NCBI GenBank assembly: GCA_019637295.1
Contig: JAHBVX010000006.1
Coordinates: 1 to 64,000 of the forward strand
DNA: 64,000 nucleotides
Source: Polyangiaceae bacterium
GTDB lineage: Bacteria; Myxococcota_A; Polyangia; Polyangiales; Polyangiaceae
Direction of reading: 5' to 3'
Under the pieces are notes generated by a model. That model was given only the letters and a program-made list of their open reading frames with translations. It was not told the DNA's origin and did not search any database. Below are positions 62,684-64,000 of this stretch, one piece after another (the stretch's first letter is position 1; the number at the start of each line of letters is the position of its first letter). The position numbers and the translations under genes were made by a program.

Positions 62684-64000
<1,317 letters not shown>

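Overview
Apart from its first ~1.8 kb, this window reads as a high-GC myxobacterial chromosome of the Polyangia type. The signs are many lipoproteins with Gly/Thr-rich spacers, three Ser/Thr kinase genes (one fused to a sigma-54 activator), a second FHA-type sigma-54 activator, a MYXO-CTERM-like tail on a multihaem cytochrome, and PEGA, TPR and HEAT envelope proteins. Positions 1 to about 1,800 look alphaproteobacterial: a TPP riboswitch, thiD, a thiamine-precursor ABC ATPase and the first 75 residues of a DUF3445 haem protein. Near 1,800 two unrelated genes are cut at the same place, which points to a chimeric join or a very recent insertion.

Layout. 1-1,800: promoter, TPP riboswitch, thiD and ABC ATPase (minus), with a truncated DUF3445 gene (plus). 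1,800-8,000: truncated lipoprotein, carboxypeptidase-regulatory-like protein with a 53-aa membrane protein, a CorC/HlyC-type protein, a TerB-like protein, a Ser/Thr kinase behind a G-rich and possibly structured leader, and a Cys-rich lipoprotein. 8,028-22,503 (minus): the classic information-processing operon, read as tRNA-Thr, tRNA-Tyr, tRNA-Gly, tRNA-Thr, tuf, rpmG, tRNA-Trp, secE, nusG, rplK, rplA, rplJ, rplL, rpoB, rpoC. It has a recognisable TTGACA promoter upstream and a strong hairpin at its end. 22,640-26,530: TPR lipoprotein, DUF465 protein, small lipoprotein, hemerythrin, PEGA protein.

26,547-38,777 (plus) is the most unusual region. One apparent operon encodes a 1,841-aa lipoprotein with 16 fibronectin-III repeats and a C-terminal CxxCH domain, a 596-aa FN3 lipoprotein with a CX4CH domain, a 457-aa lipoprotein, a pentahaem cytochrome with a MYXO-CTERM-like anchor, and a transmembrane Ser/Thr kinase. 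The last three are joined by overlapping start and stop codons. I read it as a candidate cell-surface electron-transfer system; the function is inferred.

38,772-49,354: trmB, a polytopic glycosyltransferase-like protein, a complete Ni/Co ECF transporter (cbiM with a PDGLE-like tail, cbiQ, cbiO), an aldo/keto reductase overlapping a CysQ-like phosphatase, a HEAT-repeat lipoprotein and the FHA-GAF-sigma-54 activator. 49,217-50,927 holds a diverged duplication of that activator's 3' end flanking two small secreted-protein genes. 51,241-64,000: Bcp-like peroxiredoxin lipoprotein, Uma2-family protein, kinase/NTPase/GAF/sigma-54 fusion regulator, outer-membrane-type proteins, an alpha/beta hydrolase, several lipoproteins, and the C-terminal part of PrkA running off the window end.
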